From NCBI GenBank assembly GCA_963840725.1, contig CAWIZY010000025.1:124001-188000 (forward strand): a stretch of DNA of 64,000 nt, given 5' to 3'. Made by a program: the position numbers and the translations under genes. A model generated the notes under the pieces. The model saw only the letters and a list, made by a program, of their open reading frames with translations, had not been told where the DNA came from and made no database searches. This document shows, piece after piece, positions 35,672 to 44,856 of the stretch; position 1 is the stretch's first letter, and every line of letters starts with the position of its first letter. Source of the stretch: CAVWDU01 sp963840725. GTDB taxonomy: Bacteria > Pseudomonadota > Gammaproteobacteria > Pseudomonadales > Halieaceae.

Positions 35672-37015
35672 ATGATCAAACTCAAGCGGGGTATGAATAT
35701 ACCCATCGCAGGTAGTCCCAGGCAGTCGATAGAAGATGCGCCACCCGCCCGCTCGGTGGCGCTGGTGGGCCCGGACTATATCGGCATGAAGCCGACCATG
35801 GAGGTGCAGGAGGGTGAACGAGTCCTGGCCGGCCAGTTATTGTTCAGTGACAAGAAAACGGAGGGCGTGCGGTATACCGCCCCGGCTTCTGGCACGATTG
35901 CCGCCATTAACCGTGGGGCACGGCGGGCGTTACAGTCCGTGGTTATCGATGTAGATGGCGACGAGGCGATGGATTTTGGCCGCCTCGACGAGTCTGCCGC
36001 GATGCAACTCACTGCAGAGCAGATCCGTCAGCGTCTGGTCGAAAGCGGTCAGTGGACTGCACTCCGGACTCGCCCCTACAGCAAAGCGCCAGGCGTGGAG
36101 AGCGAGGCCAGGGCAATCTTTGTCACTGCGATGGACACTCATCCGCTGGCGCCCGACCCCACTGTTGTTATCAATGAGCAGAGCGCAGCGTTCGTACTGG
36201 GTCAGGCGCTGTTGTCCAAACTCACCACGGGAAGACTCTATCTCTGCTGCAAGGCCGGCGACCAGGTGCCGGCAGCCGAGGCGAGCAATATTGAGCAGGT
36301 GAGTTTTGATGGGCCCCATCCAGCGGGGCTGAGTGGCACCCACGTTCACTTTCTCGAGGGCGCCAGCGCCGAAAAGGTAGTCTGGACGATTGGCTACCAG
36401 GACGTCATCGCAGTCGGGCGGCTGTTCCTCGATGGGCGTATTTATAGTGAACGTGTCATAGCCCTGGCGGGGCCTCAAGTGGAGGATCCGCGCCTGCTCC
36501 GCACACGTCTGGGCGCAGACCTGCAGGCGCTCTGCGCCGGCCAGTTGCGAGAGGGTGAAAACCGCATCATCTCGGGTTCGGTGTTGGGCGGTCGTTCGGT
36601 GCAAGCCGGGACCGCTTATCTGGGGCGTTATCACAATCAGGTCTCAGTGCTGCTGGAGGGGCGGCAGCGAGAATTTATGGGGTGGTTGTCGCCCGGGTTC
36701 AAAAAGCACTCGAGTCTTGGTATTTATATCAGCAACTGGCTGGGAGGCGGTGCTCTTCCGATGACGACCAGTACCAATGGTAGCGAGCGGGCGATGGTCC
36801 CGGTCGGCAGCTACGAAAACGTCATGCCGATGGATATGTTGCCAACGCAGTTGTTGCGCGCGTTGATTGTTGGCGATACCGAAACAGCCCAGGCGCTGGG
36901 TTGCCTGGAGTTGGAAGAGGAGGACCTGGCTTTGTGCAGTTATGTTTGCCCGGGCAAGTATGAATATGGGCCAATCCTGAGGGATAATCTCACGCGAATC
37001 GAGAAGGAGGGTTAG
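35672..37015 (+). CDS. nqrA: Na+-translocating NADH:quinone reductase subunit A
   Basis: 447 residues. The start MIKLKRGMNIPIAG and VALVGPDYIGMKPTMEVQEG with DKKTEGVRYTAPASG are characteristic. The peripheral subunit has no cofactor-attachment site and contributes to quinone binding. First gene of nqrA-F, with the whole set tightly spaced in order. The complex oxidises NADH, reduces ubiquinone and pumps Na+, which fits a marine host. Confidence 0.97.
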   Translation: MIKLKRGMNIPIAGSPRQSIEDAPPARSVALVGPDYIGMKPTMEVQEGERVLAGQLLFSDKKTEGVRYTAPASGTIAAINRGARRALQSVVIDVDGDEAMDFGRLDESAAMQLTAEQIRQRLVESGQWTALRTRPYSKAPGVESEARAIFVTAMDTHPLAPDPTVVINEQSAAFVLGQALLSKLTTGRLYLCCKAGDQVPAAEASNIEQVSFDGPHPAGLSGTHVHFLEGASAEKVVWTIGYQDVIAVGRLFLDGRIYSERVIALAGPQVEDPRLLRTRLGADLQALCAGQLREGENRIISGSVLGGRSVQAGTAYLGRYHNQVSVLLEGRQREFMGWLSPGFKKHSSLGIYISNWLGGGALPMTTSTNGSERAMVPVGSYENVMPMDMLPTQLLRALIVGDTETAQALGCLELEEEDLALCSYVCPGKYEYGPILRDNLTRIEKEG

Positions 37016-37018
37016 GTC

Positions 37019-38215
37019 ATGGGTCTCAGAAGAATACTCGATAACGCAGAGCATCACTTTCAGGAAGGCGGACGCTTCCAAAACTTTTATGCACTGTATG
37101 AGGTGTTTGACACTTTTCTGTATTCGCCGTCATCCGTAACCCGGGCCACGGCCCTTGTTCGCGACGGCATCGACCTCAAACGGATCATGATTACCGTGTG
37201 GTTATCTGCCTTACCGGCGATGCTTTACGGTATGTATAACCTGGGTTTTCAGGCTACAGATGTCATGTCGGCCGGCTACGCAGTGGAGGGCTGGCGGGGT
37301 TGGCTGATCGAACTGCTCGGTGGTTATGAAGCTGGCAACCTGTGGCATTGCTTCTGGTTCGGGGCCGTATTCTTCCTGCCGATCTATATCGTGACATTCC
37401 TGGTCGGCATCAGTTGGGAGATCTTGTTCGCGATAAAGCGCGGTCATGAAGTGAACGAAGGGTTTTTTGTCACTTCGATCCTGTTTGCACTGACCTGTCC
37501 ACCGGATATTCCGCTCTGGCAGGTGGCTCTCGGAATCAGTTTTGGCGTGGTGATCGGCAAAGAAGTCTTCGGCGGCACCGGTAAAAACTTTCTCAACCCT
37601 GCACTGACCGGCCGGGCTTTTCTATACTTTGCCTATCCGGCACAGATATCGGGCGACGCCGTCTGGGTGGCAGTGGATGGTTACTCCGGCGCGACTGCGT
37701 TGGCGGTGGTGGCCTCCGATGGTATGGCTGCTCTGGAGCAGCAATGGAGCTGGATGCAGGCTTTCATCGGCTCCGTGCCTGGATCGATCGGCGAAACGTC
37801 GACCGCGGCGATTTTCCTCGGTGGGGTGCTGCTACTGCTGACCCGGGTAGCGAGTTGGCGGATCATGGCCGGCGTTATGCTGGGTATGGTGGCATTGTCG
37901 TCGTTGTTCAATATTATCGGGTCGGATAGCAACCCCGCCTTTGCAATGCCCTGGTACTGGCATATGGTCACCGGTGGCTTTGCTTTCGGCATGGTTTTTA
38001 TGGCAACCGATCCGGTTTCCGCCGCCATGACCAACACAGGGAAGTGGTGGTACGGTGTTCTTATTGGTGTTATGACGGTGCTGATAAGGGTGGCAAATCC
38101 CGCTTTTCCCGAGGGCATCATGCTGGCGATTTTGTTCGCCAACCTGTTTGCCCCGTTGATGGATCACTTTGTGGTTCAGGCGAATGTCAAACGGAGGCTA
38201 GCACGTGTCCAGTAA
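37019..38215 (+). CDS. nqrB: Na+-NQR subunit B
   Basis: 398 residues, integral membrane, with about ten hydrophobic helices. The covalent FMN site is Thr226 in GYSGATALA, the motif that ApbE flavinylates. Riboflavin and quinone sites also belong to this subunit in the known complex. It begins three bases after nqrA and overlaps nqrC by 11 bases. Confidence 0.97.
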   Translation: MGLRRILDNAEHHFQEGGRFQNFYALYEVFDTFLYSPSSVTRATALVRDGIDLKRIMITVWLSALPAMLYGMYNLGFQATDVMSAGYAVEGWRGWLIELLGGYEAGNLWHCFWFGAVFFLPIYIVTFLVGISWEILFAIKRGHEVNEGFFVTSILFALTCPPDIPLWQVALGISFGVVIGKEVFGGTGKNFLNPALTGRAFLYFAYPAQISGDAVWVAVDGYSGATALAVVASDGMAALEQQWSWMQAFIGSVPGSIGETSTAAIFLGGVLLLLTRVASWRIMAGVMLGMVALSSLFNIIGSDSNPAFAMPWYWHMVTGGFAFGMVFMATDPVSAAMTNTGKWWYGVLIGVMTVLIRVANPAFPEGIMLAILFANLFAPLMDHFVVQANVKRRLARVQ

Positions 38216-38978
38216 TGACAGCACTTTCAAGACGCTGACGGTTGCGCTGCTGTTATGCATCGTCTGCTCGGTGATTGTTTCTACTGCGGCGGTGATGCTC
38301 AAGCCTGCCCAGGAAGCCAACAAGACGCTGGACCGCAAGCGCAACATCCTCGCCGCAGCGGGCATGTTGGAAGAAGGCAAGAGTATTGATGAGCAGTTTG
38401 CTAGAGTGACCGCGCGTATGGTTGACCTCAGAACGGGAAAGTTCACCGATGAGGTCCGGGAAGACAATTACAATTCCCGCAAGGCCGCAAAGGACCCCGA
38501 CCTCTCCCAGGCTCTCACGCCAGAAGAGGATGTAGCAGGCCTCGCCCGGCGCGAAAATTACGCCCCGGTGTATCTGGTTAATGATAGCAATGGCGACATC
38601 GACAAGATCATTCTGCCGGTGCATGGCCCCGGGCTCTGGTCCACGCTGTACGGGTTCCTGGCACTTGAAGCGGATGCCAATACGGTCGCCGGGCTGGGTT
38701 TCTATGAGCACGGCGAGACCCCCGGGCTGGGTGGCGAAGTGGACAATCCGCGCTGGAAATCACTGTGGCCTGGTAAGCAGGTCTATCAGGACGGTGACGT
38801 CGCCGTGGAGCTAGTCAAGGGGTCGGTCGACCCCGATAGTCCGGATGCGGACTGGCGGGTAGACGGCCTGTCGGGCGCCACGCTGACTTCGCGGGGCGTC
38901 ACGAATCTGGTGCAGTTCTGGCTGGGCGACAATGGTTTTGCGCCTTTTTTGGAAAACCTGAAATCCGGAGACGCTTGA
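38205..38978 (+). CDS. nqrC: Na+-NQR subunit C
   Basis: 257 residues from GTG 38205. One N-terminal transmembrane helix (LTVALLLCIVCSVIVSTAAV) is followed by a periplasmic FMN-binding domain. The covalent FMN acceptor is Thr226 in GLSGATLTS, close to the residue used in Vibrio. Overlaps the nqrB stop. Confidence 0.96.
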   Translation: MSSNDSTFKTLTVALLLCIVCSVIVSTAAVMLKPAQEANKTLDRKRNILAAAGMLEEGKSIDEQFARVTARMVDLRTGKFTDEVREDNYNSRKAAKDPDLSQALTPEEDVAGLARRENYAPVYLVNDSNGDIDKIILPVHGPGLWSTLYGFLALEADANTVAGLGFYEHGETPGLGGEVDNPRWKSLWPGKQVYQDGDVAVELVKGSVDPDSPDADWRVDGLSGATLTSRGVTNLVQFWLGDNGFAPFLENLKSGDA

Positions 38979-38979
38979 C

Positions 38980-39642
38980 ATGGAATCGGTAAAAGACACC
39001 CTGGTCGGGCCTATATTCAAGAACAATCCGATCGCGCTGCAGATACTTGGTATCTGTTCCGCATTGGCGGTGACATCGTCCCTTAAGGTTACCGTGGTGA
39101 TGTGTATTGCACTGACCTTCGTAACCGCTTTCTCGAATTTCTTCGTCGCGGCGATTCGCAATCATATTCCAAGCAGTATTCGAATTATCGTACAGATGAT
39201 CATTATCGCCTCGCTGGTTATTGTTGTTGATCAGGTACTTAAAGCGGTTGCTTACGACATCAGCAAGCAGCTTTCGGTCTTTGTCGGCCTGATTATTACC
39301 AACTGCATCGTGATGGGGCGGGCTGAGGCTTTCGCCATGAAAAATCCGCCTATCCCCAGTTTCATCGATGGCATTGGCAACGGGCTGGGGTACAGCGTGG
39401 TGCTGCTGTCGGTCGCGGTAGTGAGAGAACTCTTTGGCTCGGGCAAACTGTTCGGTATCGAGATTTTGCCGCTGGTAACTGAGGGTGGTTGGTACACGCC
39501 CAATGGTTTGCTCTTGTTAGCACCCAGTGCCTTTTTCCTCATCGGCTTCTTCATCTGGGCCTTGCGTAGCATCAACAAGGAACAGGTTGAGCAACCTGAC
39601 TACAGGTTAGCGAAGCACACGGCAATTGAGGAGGGCGCGTAA
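38980..39642 (+). CDS. nqrD: Na+-NQR subunit D
   Basis: 220 residues, six predicted helices. The family motifs ALQILGICSALAVTSSLK and IITNCIVMGRAEAFAMKN contain the Cys that, with its NqrE partner, coordinates an intramembrane iron centre in the Vibrio complex. One base after nqrC. Confidence 0.96.
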   Translation: MESVKDTLVGPIFKNNPIALQILGICSALAVTSSLKVTVVMCIALTFVTAFSNFFVAAIRNHIPSSIRIIVQMIIIASLVIVVDQVLKAVAYDISKQLSVFVGLIITNCIVMGRAEAFAMKNPPIPSFIDGIGNGLGYSVVLLSVAVVRELFGSGKLFGIEILPLVTEGGWYTPNGLLLLAPSAFFLIGFFIWALRSINKEQVEQPDYRLAKHTAIEEGA

Positions 39643-40251
39643 ATGGAAGCCTATCTGAGCCTTTTTGTCCGGGCGATATTTATCGAAAATATGGCGCTGG
39701 CTTTCTTCCTGGGCATGTGCACATTCCTGGCGATATCCAAGAAAGTACAGGCGGCGCTGGGTCTTGGCATTGCAGTCGTGGTGGTACTGACCGTGACCGT
39801 GCCGGTGAACAACCTGATTTACAACTACCTGCTGGCGGACGGCGCATTGGCCTGGGCCGGGCTGCCCGATGTGGATCTCAGCTTTCTTGGCCTGTTGTCT
39901 TATATCGGGGTCATCGCGGCAATCGTGCAGATCATGGAAATGTTTCTGGACAAGTATGTGCCGGCACTCTACAACGCCCTGGGTGTGTTTCTGCCCCTGA
40001 TTACGGTCAACTGCGCGATACTCGGTGCCTCGCTATTCATGGTGGAGCGTGACTACACCTTCGGCGAGAGTGTGGTATTTGGCGCCGGGGCTGGAGTAGG
40101 CTGGGCACTGGCGATTGTGGTCCTGGCCGGGATTCGGGAAAAACTCAAATATTCTGACGTACCAGAAGGCCTGCAGGGTCTTGGTATCACGTTTGTTATT
40201 GTGGGACTGATGTCCCTGGGCTTTATGTCTTTCGGCGGCATCGATATTTAA
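39643..40251 (+). CDS. nqrE: Na+-NQR subunit E
   Basis: 202 residues, six predicted helices, homologous to NqrD in inverted topology. It starts with EAYLSLFVRAIFIENMALAF, has FFLGMCTFLAISKK and FLPLITVNCAILGASLF with the conserved Cys. Begins directly after the nqrD stop. Confidence 0.97.
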   Translation: MEAYLSLFVRAIFIENMALAFFLGMCTFLAISKKVQAALGLGIAVVVVLTVTVPVNNLIYNYLLADGALAWAGLPDVDLSFLGLLSYIGVIAAIVQIMEMFLDKYVPALYNALGVFLPLITVNCAILGASLFMVERDYTFGESVVFGAGAGVGWALAIVVLAGIREKLKYSDVPEGLQGLGITFVIVGLMSLGFMSFGGIDI

Positions 40252-40268
40252 TCGGGGTGTAGCGAGCT

Positions 40269-41492
40269 ATGGATTTAACTATCGTTTACGGTGTTGGCAT
40301 GTTCACGGCCATTGTTCTGGCCCTGGTATTGATTATCCTGTTCGCCCGCTCGCAATTAGTGAGTAGTGGGCTGGTCAGTATCGAGATCAATGGAAAGCGC
40401 ACGATAAGTGTCCCAGCGGGTGGTAAGCTGTTGCAGACGTTGTCGGAAGCCGATTTGTTTTTACCGTCGGCCTGCGGCGGCGGCGGAACCTGTGCCCAGT
40501 GCAAATGTATCATCACTGACGGCGGTGGCTCGATGTTACCTACCGAAGAGTCGCATTTTACCCGGCGCGACGCGGCGGAGGGTTGGCGCCTGAGTTGTCA
40601 GACAGCCGTCAAGCAGGACATGAAGATCGAGGTGTCGGAGGGGGTCTTTGGCGTCAAGCAGTGGGAATGCACGGTTGAGTCCAACCCTAACGTGGCTACC
40701 TTCATCAAGGAACTCACGCTCCGACTGCCAGAGGGTGAGACGGTCGATTTTCGCGCCGGGGGGTATGTGCAGCTTGAGTGCCCTCCTCATCTGGTCAAGT
40801 ACAGCGAGTTTGATATTGGCGAGGAATACCGCGGTGACTGGGAACGCTTCGGTTTTTTCAAGCTCGAGTCGGAGGTGAACGAAACGACGATTCGCGCTTA
40901 TTCCATGGCGAATTACCCTGAGGAGCGCGGCGTAGTCAAGTTCAATATCCGGATTGCCACGCCACCGCCCGGTAGTACCGATATTCCGCCAGGGATCATG
41001 TCATCCTGGGTGTTTGGCCTCAAGCCCGGAGACAAGGTCAAGGTGTATGGACCCTTCGGCGAGTTTTTTGCCAAAGAAACCGACGCCGAGATGGTGTTTA
41101 TTGGCGGCGGGGCAGGCATGGCGCCCATGCGGTCCCACCTGTTCGATCAGCTCAAACGGCTGCACAGTAAGCGCAAGATTTCATTCTGGTACGGCGCACG
41201 GTCCTTACGGGAGATGTTTTATCAGGAAGACTACGACACGCTGGCGGCCGAGAATGACAATTTCAGTTGGCATGTCGCACTGTCGGACCCGCAACCTGAA
41301 GATAACTGGACTGGTCTGACCGGTTTTATTCACAATGTATTGTTCGAGGAATACCTCAAGAACCACCCAGCCCCGGAAGACTGCGAATACTATATGTGCG
41401 GGCCACCGATGATGAATGCCGCCGTGATCCAGATGCTCACTGACCTCGGAGTAGAGCCGGAGAACATCCTGCTCGATGACTTCGGCGGCTAG
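40269..41492 (+). CDS. nqrF: Na+-NQR subunit F, NADH-oxidising
   Basis: 407 residues. An N-terminal membrane helix precedes a 2Fe-2S ferredoxin domain with Cys in ACGGGGTCAQCKC and LSCQTAV. FAD binding follows in RAYSMANYPEE, and the NADH site is FIGGGAGMAPMRSHLFDQL. It is the electron entry point of the complex. An intrinsic-terminator hairpin lies 25 bases after the stop. Confidence 0.97.
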   Translation: MDLTIVYGVGMFTAIVLALVLIILFARSQLVSSGLVSIEINGKRTISVPAGGKLLQTLSEADLFLPSACGGGGTCAQCKCIITDGGGSMLPTEESHFTRRDAAEGWRLSCQTAVKQDMKIEVSEGVFGVKQWECTVESNPNVATFIKELTLRLPEGETVDFRAGGYVQLECPPHLVKYSEFDIGEEYRGDWERFGFFKLESEVNETTIRAYSMANYPEERGVVKFNIRIATPPPGSTDIPPGIMSSWVFGLKPGDKVKVYGPFGEFFAKETDAEMVFIGGGAGMAPMRSHLFDQLKRLHSKRKISFWYGARSLREMFYQEDYDTLAAENDNFSWHVALSDPQPEDNWTGLTGFIHNVLFEEYLKNHPAPEDCEYYMCGPPMMNAAVIQMLTDLGVEPENILLDDFGG

Positions 41493-41508
41493 TATCATCC
41501 GCTCAGGA

Positions 41509-42552
41509 ATGCCCCGACAAAGCCACTGCACCCAGTGGCTTTGTTTGTTTTCGATGGTGCTGTTAGTCCTGGCGGGCTGCGAGCGAGCCCCCGAACCTGT
41601 CAAGCTGGCGGGGCGCTGCATGGGCACCAGTTGGCACGTGACCTACCGGGTCCAGCAGGGGCGGCCCGGGCTGGACCGGGCTGCGGTGGAAGCCCAAATA
41701 GCCCAACTGCTTGAACGTGTTGAACAGAGCATGTCGACTTACCGCGAGACGTCGGAGATCAGCCGTTTCAACCGCATGCCAGTCGGAGAGTGGTTTACTG
41801 CCTCCCCCGATTTTTTAACGGTGATGGAGGCCGCATTGAGAGTGGGCGATGCCAGCGCGGGTGCTTATGATATTACCGTTGCGCCATTGGTCGAGCGTTG
41901 GGGCTTTGGCGCCAGCACCGGTTTCGATGCACAGCGTTTGCCGGAAGCACAGGAGATCACTGATTTGCTTGCGCAAGTGGGTCAGGGGGCGCTTGAGGTC
42001 GATCTGCCCGGGGGCCGTCTGCGCAAATTCAACCAGGTAAGAGTGGACCTTTCCTCTGTTGCCAAAGGCTACGGCGTGGACGTTGTGGCTGACTGGCTGC
42101 TAGCCCAGGGTATTGACAACTTCCTGGTAGAAGTCGGTGGTGAATTACGGCTCGCTGGCCGCAGTCATCGCGGTGACCTCTGGCGCGTTGCCATTGAACA
42201 GCCTGACCCGGGCTCTGGCGGTATTGCCGAGGCCCTTGAACTGGGTAGTGCAGCAGTTGCGACCTCGGGCGACTATCGAAATTTTGTCGAGATAGACGGG
42301 CAGCGCTATTCACACAGCATCGATCCACGCACGGGCTACCCGGTGGTCCATGACCTGGTCTCGGTGACTGTGGTGCACGACAATGCTATGTTGGCGGATG
42401 CTTGGGCGACAGCGCTGATCGTGATGGGCGCGAAGAACGCCAGGCGGGTGGCGAAGGAGCAGGGCCTCGCGGCTTATTTCATCCGTAGACTGGACTCGGG
42501 CCTGGACAGTAGCTACACCGATTTGCTGGAGCAGTATCTGCCCGGTCGGTAG
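41509..42552 (+). CDS. apbE: FAD:protein FMN transferase, lipoprotein
   Basis: 347 residues from ATG 41509; a frame start at 41476 overlaps nqrF and is less likely. The signal peptide ends in the lipobox VLAGC, so the protein is a periplasmic lipoprotein. GRCMGTSWHVTY, MSTYRETSEISRFN, VDLSSVAKGYGVD and HSIDPRTGYPV are ApbE signatures. It transfers FMN from FAD to the Thr of NqrB and NqrC. The first codons are formed by a perfect 12-bp terminator-like hairpin, so its expression may be set well below that of nqrA-F. Confidence 0.94.
   Translation: MPRQSHCTQWLCLFSMVLLVLAGCERAPEPVKLAGRCMGTSWHVTYRVQQGRPGLDRAAVEAQIAQLLERVEQSMSTYRETSEISRFNRMPVGEWFTASPDFLTVMEAALRVGDASAGAYDITVAPLVERWGFGASTGFDAQRLPEAQEITDLLAQVGQGALEVDLPGGRLRKFNQVRVDLSSVAKGYGVDVVADWLLAQGIDNFLVEVGGELRLAGRSHRGDLWRVAIEQPDPGSGGIAEALELGSAAVATSGDYRNFVEIDGQRYSHSIDPRTGYPVVHDLVSVTVVHDNAMLADAWATALIVMGAKNARRVAKEQGLAAYFIRRLDSGLDSSYTDLLEQYLPGR
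41517..41544 (+). terminator. intrinsic terminator hairpin inside the start of apbE
   Basis: ACAAAGCCACTG at 41517-41528 and CAGTGGCTTTGT at 41533-41544 pair perfectly over 12 bp with a four-base loop. TTGTTTTC follows. It lies 25 bases after the nqrF stop, yet inside the apbE signal-peptide codons. It probably terminates part of the nqr transcription and may also mask apbE translation. Confidence 0.75.
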
Positions 42553-42598
42553 ACAATAGACATGAAACAGCCGCCCGTGATGGGCAGGGAGAATAGTA

Positions 42599-42835
42599 AT
42601 GACAGTATTTCTACTTAGCCTGCTGGTGGTCGCGCTGGTGATTGCCGGTATGGCTATTGGTGTCTTGCTGGGGCGAGCTCCGATCAAGGGTTCCTGCGGC
42701 GGTCTTGGTGCCCTGGGAGTCAGCGGTGCCTGCGAAGTATGCGGTGGCGACCTGCAGCGCTGTGACGAGGAAACGGGGGACGGTAGCCCGGATTCTGCTG
42801 AACAAACCTTGTATTACCCCGCCGGGGGAAAGTAG
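42599..42835 (+). CDS. nqrM: Na+-NQR maturation protein NqrM
   Basis: 78 residues. One N-terminal helix (FLLSLLVVALVIAGMAIGVLL) is followed by conserved cysteines in GSCGG, CEVCGG and RCDEE. NqrM (DUF539) is needed to build the iron site between NqrD and NqrE. It follows apbE in the order seen in Vibrio. Confidence 0.92.
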   Translation: MTVFLLSLLVVALVIAGMAIGVLLGRAPIKGSCGGLGALGVSGACEVCGGDLQRCDEETGDGSPDSAEQTLYYPAGGK

Positions 42836-42887
42836 TGGCCCAAGGTCTGCCAGAGAGTGAACCAGAACCTGGGCCAAAGGGTGACTG

Positions 42888-44144
42888 GTGGTGAATCACT
42901 TCGCCCTGTTTGTCGGACTACGCTACAGTTTCAGCCGTAAACGCAATCGTTTTACCTCTGTCATCGCGCTGGTGTCGATGCTCGGCATGGTATTGGGTGT
43001 TGCAAGCCTGATCACAGTACTTGCGGTAATGAATGGCTTCGCTGGCGAATTGCGTGGCCGTATTCTCTCCCTGGTCGCCCACGGCTATGTGGAGCCCGGC
43101 GCAGCGACTGATGGCGGTGGTTTGAACGATTGGGAGGCGCTGCAGACCACGGTGGAGCGGCAGCCCGGGGTGCTGGCGGTGTCACCTTACATTTCTGACA
43201 AGGTTATTGTCGGTAGCCACCGCATGCAACGCGGTGCGGTACTCACAGCTATCGACCCCCAGCGAGAAGCGCGGGTTTCGCGCATTCCCGAGACGCTGGT
43301 AGCCGGTAAACTGTCGGACCTGAACGCCGGTTCGTTCAGTGTAGTTATGGGTGCTGCGCTGGCCCGGATGCTGGGCGTGAGCGTTGGCGACCGGGTGGAG
43401 GTCACGCTGCCCAGACTCACGGTAACACCCCTGGGGGTATTCCCGCGCAGCAAACGCCTAACCGTGAGCGGCTTGTTTGAGGTGGGCGCGCAGCCGGATG
43501 CGTACCAACTCTACGTGGGCCTTGGCGTCGGGCAAAAACTGCTGGGCCAGCCGGGGCGGGTCGACGGATTGCAGATCAAGACAGAAGATCTTTTCAGTGC
43601 ACCGCAGATAATGTTCGCGGTGGCGCAACAATTGCCGGCCGATACGGTAGTCAAGGATTGGAGCCAGACCCAGGGCTCGTTATTCCGAGCCGTTAAAATG
43701 GAGAAGTTGATGGTGAGTCTGTTGCTGCTGAGTGTGGTAGCGGTCGCTGCTTTTAATATCGTCTCAACCCTGGTCATGTCAGTGGCCGAAAAGCGTCGCG
43801 ACATCGCTGTGCTGCGCACGATGGGAGCCCGAGCGCGAGGGATTATGGCGATATTCATTGCCCACGGACTGGGGTTGGCATCCGCGGGAATCGGCATGGG
43901 GTGCCTGTTGGGTGTGTTTCTGGCCAGCAATATCGCAGGCATTGTCGCCGCAATAGAGAATACCTTCGGCGTTAAACTCTTCGACCCTTCCGTCTATTTT
44001 ATCAGTGAGTTGCCGGCCCAACTGCAGTGGTCAGATGTACTGGCGGTGGTGGTATGTTCGCTCCTATTGAGCTTGGTGGCTACGCTCTACCCGGCGTGGC
44101 GAGCGGCGCGTATCGCGCCGGCGGAAGTATTACGCTATGAGTAA
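42888..44144 (+). CDS. lolC: lipoprotein-releasing ABC transporter permease LolC
   Basis: 418 residues from GTG 42888 (GTG 42891 is possible). An N-terminal membrane helix with SMLGMVLGVASLITVLAVMNGF is followed by a large periplasmic domain. Three C-terminal helices (MacB/FtsX type), including AEKRRDIAVLRTMGA, complete it. With LolD and LolE it extracts lipoproteins from the inner membrane. Overlaps lolD by eight bases. Confidence 0.92.
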   Translation: MVNHFALFVGLRYSFSRKRNRFTSVIALVSMLGMVLGVASLITVLAVMNGFAGELRGRILSLVAHGYVEPGAATDGGGLNDWEALQTTVERQPGVLAVSPYISDKVIVGSHRMQRGAVLTAIDPQREARVSRIPETLVAGKLSDLNAGSFSVVMGAALARMLGVSVGDRVEVTLPRLTVTPLGVFPRSKRLTVSGLFEVGAQPDAYQLYVGLGVGQKLLGQPGRVDGLQIKTEDLFSAPQIMFAVAQQLPADTVVKDWSQTQGSLFRAVKMEKLMVSLLLLSVVAVAAFNIVSTLVMSVAEKRRDIAVLRTMGARARGIMAIFIAHGLGLASAGIGMGCLLGVFLASNIAGIVAAIENTFGVKLFDPSVYFISELPAQLQWSDVLAVVVCSLLLSLVATLYPAWRAARIAPAEVLRYE

Positions 44145-44856
44145 ACCGGTATTGGAATGCCGCAGTCTGTCGCGCAGCTATCGCGACGGCGAGCGTTCGG
44201 TGTCTGTTCTGCGGGACATTAACCTGACCCTTTGCGCGGGTGAGAAAGTCGCCATAGTCGGCGCTTCCGGGTCAGGCAAATCTACACTACTGAATCTGTT
44301 GGGAGGGCTTGATGTTCCCACCAGCGGACAGGTTATCATGTTGAATCAGGATCTCGCGAGTTTGGACGAAGGGGCCCTGTGCGAACTGCGTAATCGGCAC
44401 CTGGGTTTTGTGTATCAGTTTCACCACCTTTTGCCCGAGTTTGATGCGCGTGAAAACGTTGCAATGCCGCTGCTGATTGGTGGGTTCTCGCGTGGCGAGG
44501 CCTGGCGCAAAGCTGAGGCGCTGCTCGCACGGGTGGGCATGGAACACCGGCTGACTCACAGGCCGGGGCAATTGTCCGGTGGTGAGCGCCAGCGTGTGGC
44601 AATCGCCCGTGCGCTGGTGGCCGAGCCCGACTGTGTGCTGATGGACGAGCCCACAGGAAATCTCGATCCGAAATCGTCTGACCAGGTGCTGGAGTTGATT
44701 GATGAACTGCGCCAGCACAGTGCCTCCTTTGTGGTGGTAACCCATGACCCCGACATCGCCGCTCATATGCACCGGACCCTGGAACTGACCCCTGAGGGAC
44801 TGCATGAGTTGGCCGTGGGCCGCGTGGACGTTCCGGAGCTTGCTTCGGCGCCATGA
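44137..44856 (+). CDS. lolD: lipoprotein-releasing ABC transporter ATPase LolD
   Basis: 239 residues. Walker A GASGSGKSTLLNLLGGLD, Q-loop region FVYQFHHLLPEFDARENV, signature LSGGERQRVAIARAL and Walker B CVLMDEPTGNLD are intact. The HHLLPEF stretch is typical of LolD. It overlaps both neighbours, lolC and lolE, so the three are one translational unit. Confidence 0.96.
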   Translation: MSKPVLECRSLSRSYRDGERSVSVLRDINLTLCAGEKVAIVGASGSGKSTLLNLLGGLDVPTSGQVIMLNQDLASLDEGALCELRNRHLGFVYQFHHLLPEFDARENVAMPLLIGGFSRGEAWRKAEALLARVGMEHRLTHRPGQLSGGERQRVAIARALVAEPDCVLMDEPTGNLDPKSSDQVLELIDELRQHSASFVVVTHDPDIAAHMHRTLELTPEGLHELAVGRVDVPELASAP

